Part shown: one piece after another, positions 53,814 to 62,626 of the stretch
How positions within the stretch are numbered: the stretch's first letter is position 1
How the letters are laid out: the number at the start of each line of letters is the position of its first letter
Assembly (NCBI GenBank): GCA_026014615.1
Contig: JAOZHZ010000007.1
Location: 1-63,744 of the forward strand
DNA length: 63,744 nucleotides
Source of the DNA: Candidatus Bathyarchaeota archaeon
GTDB taxonomy: Archaea > Thermoproteota > Bathyarchaeia > Bathyarchaeales > Bathycorpusculaceae
Direction: 5' to 3'
Program-made: the position numbers and the translations under genes
Notes under the pieces: model-generated
The model's input: only the letters and a program-made list of their open reading frames with translations
The model's database searches: none
What the model was told of the DNA's origin: nothing

Positions 53814-54053
53814 TTAAGCCAAAATGGGCTGCGGCATATGCTTCATCACGAGTTCTTCTAGCCTAGCAATGTTTGCTTCACACTGCTTTTCGAGGTCTTC
53901 CCAGAACTCTATGCATTCTTTGCATGAGGCAGCATCTTTTTTGTAATTGTTCTTAATCCGCCACAGCGTCTTGTGCTCCTGTGTGAGTTGCATAATCAAA
54001 TCATACGTTGTATTGTCAAACACGGATTTCACCTCCCCAATTGTAAACGACAC
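53814..54053 (-). CDS. small charged coiled-coil-like protein, unknown
   Basis: A 79-residue helical protein, with heptad-like charged stretches and a CKEC pair in the middle (AASCKECIEFW). It lies 14 nt behind the zinc-finger gene at 54068, so the two are probably one operon. No family recognised. Confidence 0.55.
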   Translation of the reverse strand: MSFTIGEVKSVFDNTTYDLIMQLTQEHKTLWRIKNNYKKDAASCKECIEFWEDLEKQCEANIARLEELVMKHMPQPILA

Positions 54054-54067
54054 CGAAAACTTCCACT

Positions 54068-54292
54068 CTACAGTGTGCTCTCTTTGTTCTGATGCGCAAT
54101 TTCCATATGCACCGCTAATTCCTCTTCACTCTTGAAAATTTTACCGCAAACTCTGCATGCAAAGCCTGCTTTGGGGTTAGGAAACGGCTTCATGGGCTGC
54201 GGAGGCGGCATATGCGGCTGAGGTGGACTTACAGGTTTTTTGGCGGGTGCATCTTTTGGCTCATCAGGGCGGGAGCAATCCTGCTTACTCAA
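54068..54292 (-). CDS. C2H2 zinc-finger small protein
   Basis: A 74-residue protein: a Pro-rich, charged N-terminus (about 1-42) and one C2H2 finger CRVCGKIFKSEEELAVHMEIAH. Single C2H2 fingers are common in TACK archaea and may bind nucleic acids or proteins. Upstream (54293-54576, no gene) lie repeat copies B and C and a hairpin CTACCCT/AGGGTAG at 54503-54527. Confidence 0.75.
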   Translation of the reverse strand: MSKQDCSRPDEPKDAPAKKPVSPPQPHMPPPQPMKPFPNPKAGFACRVCGKIFKSEEELAVHMEIAHQNKESTL

Positions 54293-54400
54293 TAATCGTC
54301 ACCAAGCCCTACAAACAATCCCGCTATCATAAGGATTTGTGACAACAACAAGCAATAACAATTAGACCCAAGTGGTTCATGCTTTTAGGTTCAACATACC

Positions 54401-54448
54401 TATTTGGAGCCTAATAGCCAACCCATGCAAAAAACATAGAGGAGGGGT
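54401..54448 (+). repeat. 48-nt structured repeat, copy B
   Basis: TATTTGGAGCCTAATAG...CATGCA...CATAGAGGAGGGG. It matches copy A (21264) over the first 17 nt with one change and keeps the ATGCA core and purine-rich end. 57 nt before copy C. Confidence 0.45.
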
Positions 54449-54457
54449 AAGCCTGTC

Positions 54458-54505
54458 TATTTGGTTCCTATTAGAAATTCATTGCAGAATCTATAGAGGG
54501 GTCTA
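54458..54505 (+). repeat. 48-nt structured repeat, copy C
   Basis: TATTTGGTTCCTATTAGAAATTC...TTGCAGAATCTATAGAGGGG. Shares the TAGAAA.../...TCTATAG inverted arms of copy A. Immediately followed by the hairpin CTACCCT/AGGGTAG (54503-54527). Confidence 0.45.
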
Positions 54506-54576
54506 CCCTGAAACCCTAAGAGGGTAGGTGCTATTGGCGCATTTTCAACCCAAAAAATGAGTGGGCTGTTTTTGTT

Positions 54577-55185
54577 TTATTCTTCCTCGCGTGGTTCCTC
54601 TTCCTCTGGCTGTTGCATTTCCCCTTTGGGTTCCGAATTGAGCAGCATGTCGATTAGGGCTTTTTGGTCGATTTCTGCGCGGGTTCGCCAATCCAAAAAC
54701 AGCAGTCCCTTCTCATCCTGCATCAGGTAACCGTAGCGGATATAGCGGTCAATGTTTAAGCCAACTTTCCAGTTAGGCATCTTCTCGCCAAGTAGCTTTT
54801 CAAGGTCTTTTCTGGGTACTTGCCCGTCTTTGCTGATGATGTAGGAAATCGTCACTGCCAAACCTGCCAAATCGTCAACGCGCCAGCCAATCATTTTAGG
54901 CTCAGACACCAACGATTCACCGCGCAAGGTCACAAAGAACCGTGCCTTCTCCAGTTGCTCCTCACTGGGTTTCTCAGGTGCTTTTTCCTCATCAAAAACC
55001 ACTTTTACCATCAAATCCATCGGCTCCAAATAATCATCCAAAACCTCAAGCACCTTGCCAAAATCGCTGCCAACGGCTTTTTTAAGTTCCCAACCTTTCA
55101 CGCCTGGTTTTTGGTGGCGTTTATAGAGCAGTATCTGGGCTGCTTTTTTGACTTTACCTGCGTATAATCCTTTACGTTTACTCAT
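54577..55185 (-). CDS. tandem winged-helix protein of the SMC-like operon (KITE-like)
   Basis: A 202-residue protein. An N-terminal winged helix (KAAQILLYKRHQKPGVKGWEL...) and a second helix-wing region (LAGLAVTISYIISKDGQVPRKDLEKLL...YGYLMQDEKGLL) are separated by an acidic linker; the tail is Glu-rich. Two winged helices next to a kleisin and an SMC-type ATPase is the plan of KITE subunits (ScpB, Nse1/Nse3). ATG 55185 overlaps the end of the kleisin-like gene by 8 nt. The frame extends upstream, but that part overlaps the neighbour. The family call rests mainly on context. Confidence 0.6.
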   Translation of the reverse strand: MSKRKGLYAGKVKKAAQILLYKRHQKPGVKGWELKKAVGSDFGKVLEVLDDYLEPMDLMVKVVFDEEKAPEKPSEEQLEKARFFVTLRGESLVSEPKMIGWRVDDLAGLAVTISYIISKDGQVPRKDLEKLLGEKMPNWKVGLNIDRYIRYGYLMQDEKGLLFLDWRTRAEIDQKALIDMLLNSEPKGEMQQPEEEEPREEE

Positions 55186-56005
55186 AAAGTTCGCCTCGTT
55201 TCCATTTTCGCCAATCCTCAACTGAAACCGCAATAGGCACACTTGCAGCCTGAACACTTAGAGCTGTTCGCGGCTCATCAAACGGTACAATCTTGATGGT
55301 TTCCTCGAGTCTATCAATCTCCAACGTCGCATAACCATACGTCACCAAAAAAGCCGTCAAAAACGCCCGCTGCGTCGTCTCCTCATACGTGTCCGCGCCG
55401 ATGAAATCCCAATAATCCAACTTACCATCCACGCCCTTCTCAGCGGTTTTGGCTTTTAGCTCATTATAGTAACTGTCAAGTTCCACACCAAATTCTTTGT
55501 CGCTAATGACCCGCTGCAAAACCAACTCGCCACGACTCGTTTGTCCAATAGGAACCTCCGCAACATCCTCGTCTTTCCAGCGCTCACCAATCGGAGCCAG
55601 TGCATCCCAATACCGCAACCCATCCGCGATGGTTCGCAACCCAATTTTTTCTTGCGCCACAATCGGGTGCCACGCGTGGAGGAATAGTTCGGCGAGTTCT
55701 TGGCGGCTGATTTGCCTGATTTTTTCTTCCAGCAAAAACGGGTCTGTGTATAGTGAGGTGCTGCGTTGTTTTACCCATTCGCTTTGCATTTTAATGACTG
55801 TGGCGAGGTGATGTAGGGCTTCGGCGTCGAGTCGGAGTTCGTCGGGGTGTTGCCAGTGGGGGAAGTATTCTTTGACGATTTTGATGATTTCCTCAACGTT
55901 TAGTGCGAAGGGTTCAACTTGATGGTTCTCGATGGCGATGCAGGTTTCAATGATGCGCTCCAGCTTCTCCTTACCCAGTGCCTTGTCTTCTTTGGCTGCC
56001 TGCAT
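55178..56005 (-). CDS. kleisin-like subunit of the SMC-like operon
   Basis: A 275-residue protein. The helical N-terminal region (about 1-110, with LDAEALHHLATVIKMQSEWV) is compatible with a kleisin neck-binding bundle. An acidic middle follows. The C-terminal RAFLTAFLVTYGYATLEIDRL..IKIVPF looks like the kleisin winged helix that caps an SMC head. ATG 56005 overlaps the SMC-like gene stop (TAATG). Sequence similarity to ScpA is weak; the call is from layout and operon position. Confidence 0.55.
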   Translation of the reverse strand: MQAAKEDKALGKEKLERIIETCIAIENHQVEPFALNVEEIIKIVKEYFPHWQHPDELRLDAEALHHLATVIKMQSEWVKQRSTSLYTDPFLLEEKIRQISRQELAELFLHAWHPIVAQEKIGLRTIADGLRYWDALAPIGERWKDEDVAEVPIGQTSRGELVLQRVISDKEFGVELDSYYNELKAKTAEKGVDGKLDYWDFIGADTYEETTQRAFLTAFLVTYGYATLEIDRLEETIKIVPFDEPRTALSVQAASVPIAVSVEDWRKWKRGELYE

Positions 56006-57927
56006 TAGATGACCTCCTTGACTACTGATTTGCCCTCAAGATTTTGCACAGTGATAAAGTTCACGTCCTGCCCTGCAAAGGTGATTTGGCTGGGTGTGAT
56101 GACGATGTATTGAGATGTGGCGTCTTTGATTAGGGAAACCAAAATTTTTGCAATCATTTCACGGTTTTTGGGGTCCATATGAATATCATATTCATCCACT
56201 GCACGAAGGGGTGAACGCACATGCTGCTGCAAAGCTAACAAAAACGCCATAGTCGCCGTAGTTCGTTCTCCGCCGCTCTGAGTGTATGCGTCTAAAGCGA
56301 CGGGTTTGCTGCCTTTGAAACCAACCAAAATCTCCAAGCCCGCCCGCTCAATCTCCTGAACATTAGAAAGCCGAACCTCACCGGTCGCCAACGTCAACCC
56401 CATAATCCGTTGATACTCAACGTTAACGCGGGCAAGCAAATTATCCATCACAGAACGCCACGCCTGAGTCCGTGTCGCCAATTCCTCCAAAGTTTTCTCT
56501 CGGTTCTCCGCAACCAACTGCGCCTTCTCTTTGAGCTCCAAATACAGCTTTGAGTAGGACTCATACATGCGTTCAATCTCCTCAGACACACCCGCCAAAG
56601 CCGCCAAGTGCCCTTGGGTTGTGCGGATTTCATCCTGAACCTCAGCGGCGCTTTTGCCTGCGGTTACGCGTTCACCTGATTCTTGGGCTTTTTTGGTGGC
56701 TGCTTCCAAGGTTTCTTCTGCATCAGATAGAGCTTTTTCGGTTTCTTTCAAATCCGCAATCGCATTTGCCCTTCTGTACTCCAAAAGCGCAAGCCGTACC
56801 TTGTGCTCCACAACTTCCGCGTCATTTTTTCCTGAGGTTTCGTCGAGTTTTTGGAGTTTGGCTTGGGTTTGATGCTTTTGTTGGTTTGCTTGGGTTATTT
56901 GCCTGTTTGCGTTCTTAACCATTTCTTGTAGGTTTTCAGTTCGCAGCAGTTTGAGTTGGGTGCTGTTTGCTTTGATTGCGTCCGCTAAAAGCTGTGTTTC
57001 TAACAAAAGCTGCTCCGCAAGCGATAGTGTGGTCTGGTTTTCTGCAACCCTTTTCTCAAGGCTTAATTGCTCATCGATGAATTGTTTAGTGTTCACTTTG
57101 AGGTTTTTCTGCTCCTCAACCTGACCATTAATAGCGTCCAAAACTGCCTGCTTTTCTGCCTCAATCTTATCCAGCGCCCGTTGATTCTTCTCCATACTCG
57201 CCTGCAAGCCACGGATTGCAGCCTCGCGTTTTTCAACCTCTGCCCATGCCATCATGCGCTCTAAAAACCTCACTTTGAGCTGTAGTTGCTTTTTTTCTTG
57301 ATATTTGTCGTATTGTCCGCGCCAGTAGTTGAGGGTTTGCTGAGCAGACTCTAAGAGTTTGCCCACGGATTCTTCTTGGCTTAGAATGCGGGTGAGTTTG
57401 GTTTTGGCTTGAAGCACGTTCTCGCGGAATGCTTCCAATCCAACGGCGGCTTCCACCATCCGCAATTTCTCAATGTTTGATAGGACACTGAACTGTTCCA
57501 CCATGTTTTGGTGCATGATAATTAGCATGTTGTCTGGGTCTACGCCGAATCTGCCCAGTAATCGTTCCACGTCTTGTTTGCCTGCGCTGCGGTTTTCGAG
57601 TTCAAACCAGTATTTGCCGTCTCTGCGCAGAACACGAGTGAGGAAGAGTTGGTCTTTGTTGTATTTTGGGACTGGGCGTCGGTTGCCTTGTTTGCTGTTG
57701 TCTAAGATGAGTGTTACGCGGGCTTGGTCACTGCCCCAGCGGATTAGGTCGCTGAGTTTGCGGGAGCGCTCTGTATAGGTTTGCCCAAGACCCACAGAGA
57801 TGGCAAGAAGCAGGCTGGATTTTCCCGCACCGTTGGGTCCCCCAATTAGGTTTACGCCTGCTTTGAAGGGAACTCTGGCGTATTGGTAGCTCATGAAATT
57901 TTCAAGAATAACTTCCTCGATAAGCAT
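56005..57927 (-). CDS. compact SMC/Rad50-type ATPase
   Basis: A 640-residue ABC ATPase. Walker A is GPNGAGKSS (30-38), Q-loop MHQNMVEQF, and two coiled-coil stretches run about 190-330 and 360-500. The signature is SGGERTTA (551-558) and Walker B is RAVDEYDIHMDPKNR (D578, E579). The Walker B and D-loop spelling is closer to Smc5/Smc6 than to Smc1-4 or Rad50. There is no CxxC zinc hook, no cysteine and no clear globular hinge; the arms are far shorter than in SMC proteins (about 1200 aa). First gene of a coupled three-gene operon; likely role in chromosome organisation, repair or defence. Confidence 0.8.
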   Translation of the reverse strand: MLIEEVILENFMSYQYARVPFKAGVNLIGGPNGAGKSSLLLAISVGLGQTYTERSRKLSDLIRWGSDQARVTLILDNSKQGNRRPVPKYNKDQLFLTRVLRRDGKYWFELENRSAGKQDVERLLGRFGVDPDNMLIIMHQNMVEQFSVLSNIEKLRMVEAAVGLEAFRENVLQAKTKLTRILSQEESVGKLLESAQQTLNYWRGQYDKYQEKKQLQLKVRFLERMMAWAEVEKREAAIRGLQASMEKNQRALDKIEAEKQAVLDAINGQVEEQKNLKVNTKQFIDEQLSLEKRVAENQTTLSLAEQLLLETQLLADAIKANSTQLKLLRTENLQEMVKNANRQITQANQQKHQTQAKLQKLDETSGKNDAEVVEHKVRLALLEYRRANAIADLKETEKALSDAEETLEAATKKAQESGERVTAGKSAAEVQDEIRTTQGHLAALAGVSEEIERMYESYSKLYLELKEKAQLVAENREKTLEELATRTQAWRSVMDNLLARVNVEYQRIMGLTLATGEVRLSNVQEIERAGLEILVGFKGSKPVALDAYTQSGGERTTATMAFLLALQQHVRSPLRAVDEYDIHMDPKNREMIAKILVSLIKDATSQYIVITPSQITFAGQDVNFITVQNLEGKSVVKEVI

Positions 57928-58163
57928 TGCTTAATTTAACCTTCTAAACCGATTATGCTATGTTAATCTCCTATTATTTAACTAAAGTGCATTATTCAAA
58001 GAAAAAATAAGGGTAAAAACAATTTTTTTCCTGTTTAAAAGCTAAAAATAAGCCCTAAGAAACCTTGCAGTTAAGTGTAAAGCAGCAAGGATACATGGTT
58101 ATTTTTATCACTTCTCGAACACAAACATTATCTGCATGAGCATCAACTTATACGCTGATACAT

Positions 58164-59105
58164 TTGAATCCGCCTCACGCATTATGTGAATGCACAACTG
58201 CAGTCAAGACACTTTTAAATAAAAACGTGGAGGCAAAAAGTTCGAAAAAAATATTTTTTAACAAAAAAATTTCAGGTTTTACCTTAATTGTCATAGCACT
58301 ACTTAGTTTATCACTTGTACTGCTCCCAAGCGGTCAGCTTAGTCAAAGCTCCCCAAATAATTCCAATCCCATCCCAACGGAACCTTCTCAGCCTTCAATC
58401 GAACCAGTTACCATGCAAATTTTTAACTCGACTTATCAGGGTGTACCTTATGATTTGTATGTTCCCTCTAACTATTCAGGTTCACTTGTGGTTTTAGCAG
58501 GGGGTATCATGGGTGAGAAACACTTCTTGGTTGGATGGGGCGAACGTTTGGCTGAACGAGGGTACGCTGCTTTGGCGTTTAGCACTAAACCTGAAGGTTT
58601 AGACAACGTTCCCCAGTACGTAACTGACTGCAAAAGCAACTTAGAAATTATGCTATCTTTTGTTTTTGACGAATCCGCTTTTCCAATACATGTTGACCCT
58701 GATAAGGTGTCACTTATGGGTATGTCTGGAGGTGGTGCAAGCGTGTTGTCAATAGATGATGAAAGAGTACAGACAACAATTGCTGTTTGCCCCTACTTTG
58801 TGGACAACACTGCCGCCAAAAACCCTGAACCCGTTCTTATCATAACTGGCCAAAACGATTACATTGCCCCCCACACCAGTAACGGCGCAGTTTACTATGA
58901 TACACTAAACGGTGACAAAATGATTGTTGAGCAAGCAAATACGCCTGAGCAGGATGGTCACGATATTTTTGAGGCAGGCTGGAAATACACTTTTGCTTGG
59001 CTTGACTATTATGTGGCTGAAAATCTTGACGCTTTGAATATTCTTGAAGATGTTGACGCTGACCTCTCCATTCTTGAATCATCAAGCGTTTTAGTTGAGC
59101 CTTAA
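58164..59105 (+). CDS. membrane-anchored alpha/beta hydrolase (dienelactone-hydrolase-like)
   Basis: A 313-residue protein with one transmembrane helix (about 36-56), a Pro/Ser-rich linker and an outward-facing alpha/beta hydrolase domain. The nucleophile elbow is GMSGGGAS, the acid is in ITGQNDYI and the His in EQDGHDIFE. The start is uncertain: TTG 58164 is the first in frame and no ribosome site is obvious. The region 57928-58163 is AT-rich and presumably holds the promoter. Confidence 0.75.
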   Translation: MNPPHALCECTTAVKTLLNKNVEAKSSKKIFFNKKISGFTLIVIALLSLSLVLLPSGQLSQSSPNNSNPIPTEPSQPSIEPVTMQIFNSTYQGVPYDLYVPSNYSGSLVVLAGGIMGEKHFLVGWGERLAERGYAALAFSTKPEGLDNVPQYVTDCKSNLEIMLSFVFDESAFPIHVDPDKVSLMGMSGGGASVLSIDDERVQTTIAVCPYFVDNTAAKNPEPVLIITGQNDYIAPHTSNGAVYYDTLNGDKMIVEQANTPEQDGHDIFEAGWKYTFAWLDYYVAENLDALNILEDVDADLSILESSSVLVEP

Positions 59106-59159
59106 CAGTTTGGTGTGTTATCCGTAAAATCCTTATCTATTAAACTATAATTTATAGGC

Positions 59160-60242
59160 ATGATCCAATCGGTTCAAAAGGGTCGCATCTCCGAGTTCGA
59201 TTGGCTTAAAGTTTTAGGGCTTTTGTTGCTTATTTTTGTTCACAGTGAATTATCCACAGCTTATCCTGACACTCTTGAGTCTATTCAATGGATTTTAATT
59301 GGCATCTTCTTTTTTGTCAGCGGATACTTAGCCTATAACTCCTTCTATAAACGCCAAACCAGCCTGAAAAAATTCTTCAAAACCAAACTCTGGACCCTCT
59401 ATTTGCCATTTGTTGGTGCTGCAGTTTTCTACTTTGGCTTTGAATCATACCTTGTTGATTCTAACCCTTTAAAGCTACTTGCACAGATTTCTCTTCTGGA
59501 CATTTTTGACAACATCAACACAGGTCTTTTCAACTATGGCTTTTTATGGTTCATTCCCTACCTTCTGGTTTTCTTTTTCATATTTTGTTTATTGGAAAAA
59601 TATGTCAAAAATACAAAGCTTCAAGTTTCAATAGTTTTGCTGCTTTGGTTTTTGAATTTGCTTGCTTGGGTTTTCGACGACCCCTCGCAATTTACATTGG
59701 CATCATTTAAGCTTGGTTTAGTGTTTAATCAGTTCTTTTTGGTTTTCATGATTGGGTTTTGGTTAAGAAAATTCGGTCTCTACGAACGGCTTGTAGGCTT
59801 TAAAACAGCCCTTTTAGCTATTCCCCTCTTTGCCCTTTTCTGGTTTAACATTTCAAGCATGTTTAGCCTGCAAGGATTCCTCAACAGCTTTGCTTATTAT
59901 CTTTATTTTAACGTTCGAAGTATGATTTTGGGGTTGTCAGTGATTTTTGTTTTTCTGGCGATAGCAAAAGGCAGACTTCACAACAACACCATAATAGAAT
60001 CAATCGCCAAAGTCAGCATACTGATTTATCTCTCTGAACCCTTCATTAGTTATTTACTGCGCAACCTAATTTTTGGCGGGGAATTACACATTTACCTAAG
60101 CGAAACAGAAGATTTCATCCTCTACCAAGCACTGCGCCTCTTTATCCTCTTTGGAGTCTATCCGTTACTGTATGTTGCAGGCAAAAAAAGTGGTTTCTTT
60201 AGCAGAATTTCTCACAAACTAACCATTAACCACTCTGTTTAG
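59160..60242 (+). CDS. acyltransferase 3 family membrane protein
   Basis: A 360-residue polytopic protein with about ten helices. The N-terminal signature EFDWLKVLGLLLLIFVHSEL includes the His expected near the first helix, then FFFVSGYLAYN. Members transfer acyl groups to surface sugars or other carbohydrates at the membrane. It follows the hydrolase by 55 nt, so co-transcription is possible. Converges with the small zinc-ribbon gene (4-nt overlap). Confidence 0.85.
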   Translation: MIQSVQKGRISEFDWLKVLGLLLLIFVHSELSTAYPDTLESIQWILIGIFFFVSGYLAYNSFYKRQTSLKKFFKTKLWTLYLPFVGAAVFYFGFESYLVDSNPLKLLAQISLLDIFDNINTGLFNYGFLWFIPYLLVFFFIFCLLEKYVKNTKLQVSIVLLLWFLNLLAWVFDDPSQFTLASFKLGLVFNQFFLVFMIGFWLRKFGLYERLVGFKTALLAIPLFALFWFNISSMFSLQGFLNSFAYYLYFNVRSMILGLSVIFVFLAIAKGRLHNNTIIESIAKVSILIYLSEPFISYLLRNLIFGGELHIYLSETEDFILYQALRLFILFGVYPLLYVAGKKSGFFSRISHKLTINHSV

Positions 60243-60388
60243 TCTATGGTTTCAATCATTTCCCTGCCACAGCAGTACGGAGCTTTCTCCACGTTGCGTT
60301 TGACATCTCCAGTTCGGGAAACCTCATATTCACATCGGACTTTACGCCCACAAATTGTACACATAAACTCTGGCAAACTTGTCTCCAA
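60239..60388 (-). CDS. small zinc-ribbon protein
   Basis: A minus-strand ORF of 49 codons from TTG 60388 (or 41 from ATG 60364). The product has MCTICGRKVRCEYE and, 25 residues later, PYCCGREM, giving paired cysteines for one zinc ribbon. It fits the many short archaeal zinc ribbons. Function unknown. Confidence 0.5.
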   Translation of the reverse strand: METSLPEFMCTICGRKVRCEYEVSRTGDVKRNVEKAPYCCGREMIETID

Positions 60389-60650
60389 AAGTAACTATTT
60401 TTTTTCGTAAATAAACTTATTACTTATTTATGGGAAATCAATCGTTGCCTATGGGTTGCATGGGTTGACTGATTTATCTGAGTTAAAGCTGATTTTTCAG
60501 ATTTAATAAATTGTAACGGCAAATTCAACCTGACGTTTTTACAAAAAACATTCCCAAAACTTAAATTTGCGTTTTTACCTGTGTGCAGTCACATATTCTT
60601 ATAGGGTTTTTACAGGTTTTGTTTCTTGCAGGTTTTGGAGGTGAAATCTT

Positions 60651-60800
60651 TTGTCAAATGAAAGTTCACATATGGAGCCTAAAATAACTAAGGAAGGCAA
60701 ATTCATGTGCAAAGATGATGGTCAAACCTATGATACTCGAGAAGAATTCGACCAGCACTGCAGAGAAGCACATAGTCGAAGCCCAAACAAAAACTGGTAA
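60651..60800 (+). CDS. mini zinc-finger-like protein (49 aa)
   Basis: TTG 60651 follows GGAGGTGA (60637-60644) with 6-nt spacing. The product carries KFMCKDDGQTYDTREEFDQHCREAH, a C2H2-like finger in which the second cysteine is replaced by Asp and an extra cysteine sits beside the first histidine. It is either a degenerate finger or uses C, H, C, H ligands. Same class as the 54068 gene. Confidence 0.6.
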   Translation: MSNESSHMEPKITKEGKFMCKDDGQTYDTREEFDQHCREAHSRSPNKNW

Positions 60801-60856
60801 ACCAAAATTTGGTGGTGATGGCTTTTCTTTTTTTCTTCAAAATAAAAAATGGGTAG

Positions 60857-61276
60857 TTAAATGCCCAATTCAATGAGTTTAGTTGTGTTATTGACTTGGA
60901 TGCCTCTGGTTCCTGTTAATAGTTTGGATATTTTTCCGTCTGCTTGCGCGCCGACTGTGACCACTTTGTCGCCTTTGTAGGATAACGTAACAGTGACACC
61001 TTCTTTACACATGTCCTCAACAACTTCTTTCACGAACGGCTGTATCTTGCGTACTGTGCTGATTGTGGTGCCTGGCAGTTTTATTTTTTCTGTTATGCCC
61101 TTTTTTTCACTGGGTTTTTGGGTACTGGTAACTATTTCTTTAATGAATTCCTTCTTTTTAGCATCAACATCGATTTGTTTGCCGTGCGCTTTTATCTCTA
61201 CTTGTTCAACATTGTTTTGGCTTATAGTAATTTTTCCTGATTTGATTGCTTGCAGAAGCATCGTGGTAGGTTGCAA
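60857..61276 (-). CDS. unknown 139-residue protein
   Basis: A soluble, Lys-rich alpha/beta protein with no recognised motif. It starts at TTG 61276, or ATG 61261 if shorter. It lies 22 nt behind the 61299 gene on the same strand; the two are likely co-transcribed. Confidence 0.6.
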   Translation of the reverse strand: MQPTTMLLQAIKSGKITISQNNVEQVEIKAHGKQIDVDAKKKEFIKEIVTSTQKPSEKKGITEKIKLPGTTISTVRKIQPFVKEVVEDMCKEGVTVTLSYKGDKVVTVGAQADGKISKLLTGTRGIQVNNTTKLIELGI

Positions 61277-61298
61277 GGTTCTTGCCCGTCACTTATGT

Positions 61299-61514
61299 TT
61301 AGCTTTCTTCCTTTGCAAAAATCACATCTAAAACTATGGCGCCGTTAAGTCTGGTTTTCATTGGTCCAGCATCCAACGTTAGGTCTTCAAAGCTGAGTTT
61401 TAGGTCTGATTTTTTGCCTGCTAATCGGTCGATGACGTTGACGATGGTGTCGCTTAGGTTTTCGATTTTCTGTTTTTCAGAAGCTTTTTCCATGTTCTTT
61501 TCTTTATTTTCCAT
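61299..61514 (-). CDS. unknown 71-residue protein
   Basis: A charged helical start (MENKEKNMEKASEKQK) and a C-terminal strand-rich part (LSFEDLTLDAGPM..NGAIVLDVIF). No family recognised. First gene of a probable two-gene unit with the 60857 gene. ATG 61514 preferred over 61526. Confidence 0.55.
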   Translation of the reverse strand: MENKEKNMEKASEKQKIENLSDTIVNVIDRLAGKKSDLKLSFEDLTLDAGPMKTRLNGAIVLDVIFAKEES

Positions 61515-61735
61515 TATAAACACCAATTAAAAGAGTGAGATTTAGCTATAAATAAGTAACTTAAATGAATTATTAAAAAAACAATAACTAACTCGTTAAA
61601 TTGTATCATAAAATTTTATTAAAAACATAAATTTTTCCTGTAGTCTACACATCAACCAGGATATCCATCAAACAATACTCTCACTTTTAGCATTACTTTT
61701 TAACTCGCCCCTTCAAATAAACATCTGAAATAAAA

Positions 61736-62170
61736 ATGACCCTACTTCCCATACTAACAGTATTTGGGCTAAGCATACTTGAGCTGTGGGTGGCAATCCC
61801 GGCCGGTTTTGCCTTCAACCTACATCCAGCCATAACCGCGACAACATCCGCCACAGGCTCAATCCTCAGCGCACTCGCAGTCACGTTGATTGGAGAAAAA
61901 ATCCGCAACCGCATAATCCAATGGCGCTACAAAGGCAAAGAACCTAAAAAAGGCTTCCTTAGCAGCATCTGGGATAAATACGGGGTAATTGGGCTGGGTT
62001 TGCTCTCGCCGTTGCTGTTCGGTGCACCAATCGGGGCAGCATTGGGTGCTGCTTTTGGAAGTAACAAATGGAGGTTGCTTTTGTGGATGAGTGTTGGCAT
62101 AATAATTTGGGCTGCAGGCTTAACCTTGGCGGTTGCGGCTGGAGTGGATAGCATAAAACGGTTATTTTAA
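61736..62170 (+). CDS. small multidrug-export family membrane protein
   Basis: A 144-residue protein with four hydrophobic segments and the family-typical ELWVAIPAGFAF, a basic cytoplasmic loop with GKEPKKGFLSSIWDKYGVIGLGLLSP, and FGAPIGAALGAAFG. This matches the COG2426/Sm_multidrug_ex family. The export function is named from one bacterial member and is not established for archaea. ATG 61736. Confidence 0.85.
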   Translation: MTLLPILTVFGLSILELWVAIPAGFAFNLHPAITATTSATGSILSALAVTLIGEKIRNRIIQWRYKGKEPKKGFLSSIWDKYGVIGLGLLSPLLFGAPIGAALGAAFGSNKWRLLLWMSVGIIIWAAGLTLAVAAGVDSIKRLF

Positions 62171-62609
62171 GTGAGAAAGACTGTTTAGGTTGGGGAGGCA
62201 ATGAGTGAACTGGGGACACAGTCCATAACTCTACTCGCACAACCTAAACCTGACATCATCTGTTGGATTTGTCCTATATTATTTATGAATCCTAAAACAA
62301 CACGAGAAATAAGTTGAAACTTTTCCCTCTCTTTTTGTACGGTTGATGCTGCACGCGAAGTGCTCGCCCCCGCATATTTTTTCCTCTTTTTTTAACAAAA
62401 ACCCATGGAAAATGGGTGCACGCCAAAAAAGTGGCTGTGTTTCCTCTTCTAACTGTGTAGTTAACGAGTTGGCGCTGGTGAATGGTTTTTGCAAAAAAAC
62501 CCCCAAAAAAGCCTATTTAGTTTACAAAAACTATTAATTGATTTTTCAATATGTTATCTTTGTAGAATGTTGCTGGGTTGGGGTACACGGCAATGTTTAT
62601 GTGATTAGA

Positions 62610-62626
62610 AACGGAATATTTATATC
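62610..62626 (+). promoter_or_regulatory. candidate rRNA promoter (BRE + TATA)
   Basis: GAAACGGAATATTTATAT has a purine-rich BRE-like stretch followed by an A/T TATA core. It lies about 300 nt upstream of the 16S 5' end and would start a leader near 62650. The remaining part of 62171-62928 holds no convincing gene; T-rich tracts near 62380-62395 may end upstream transcripts. Confidence 0.35.
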
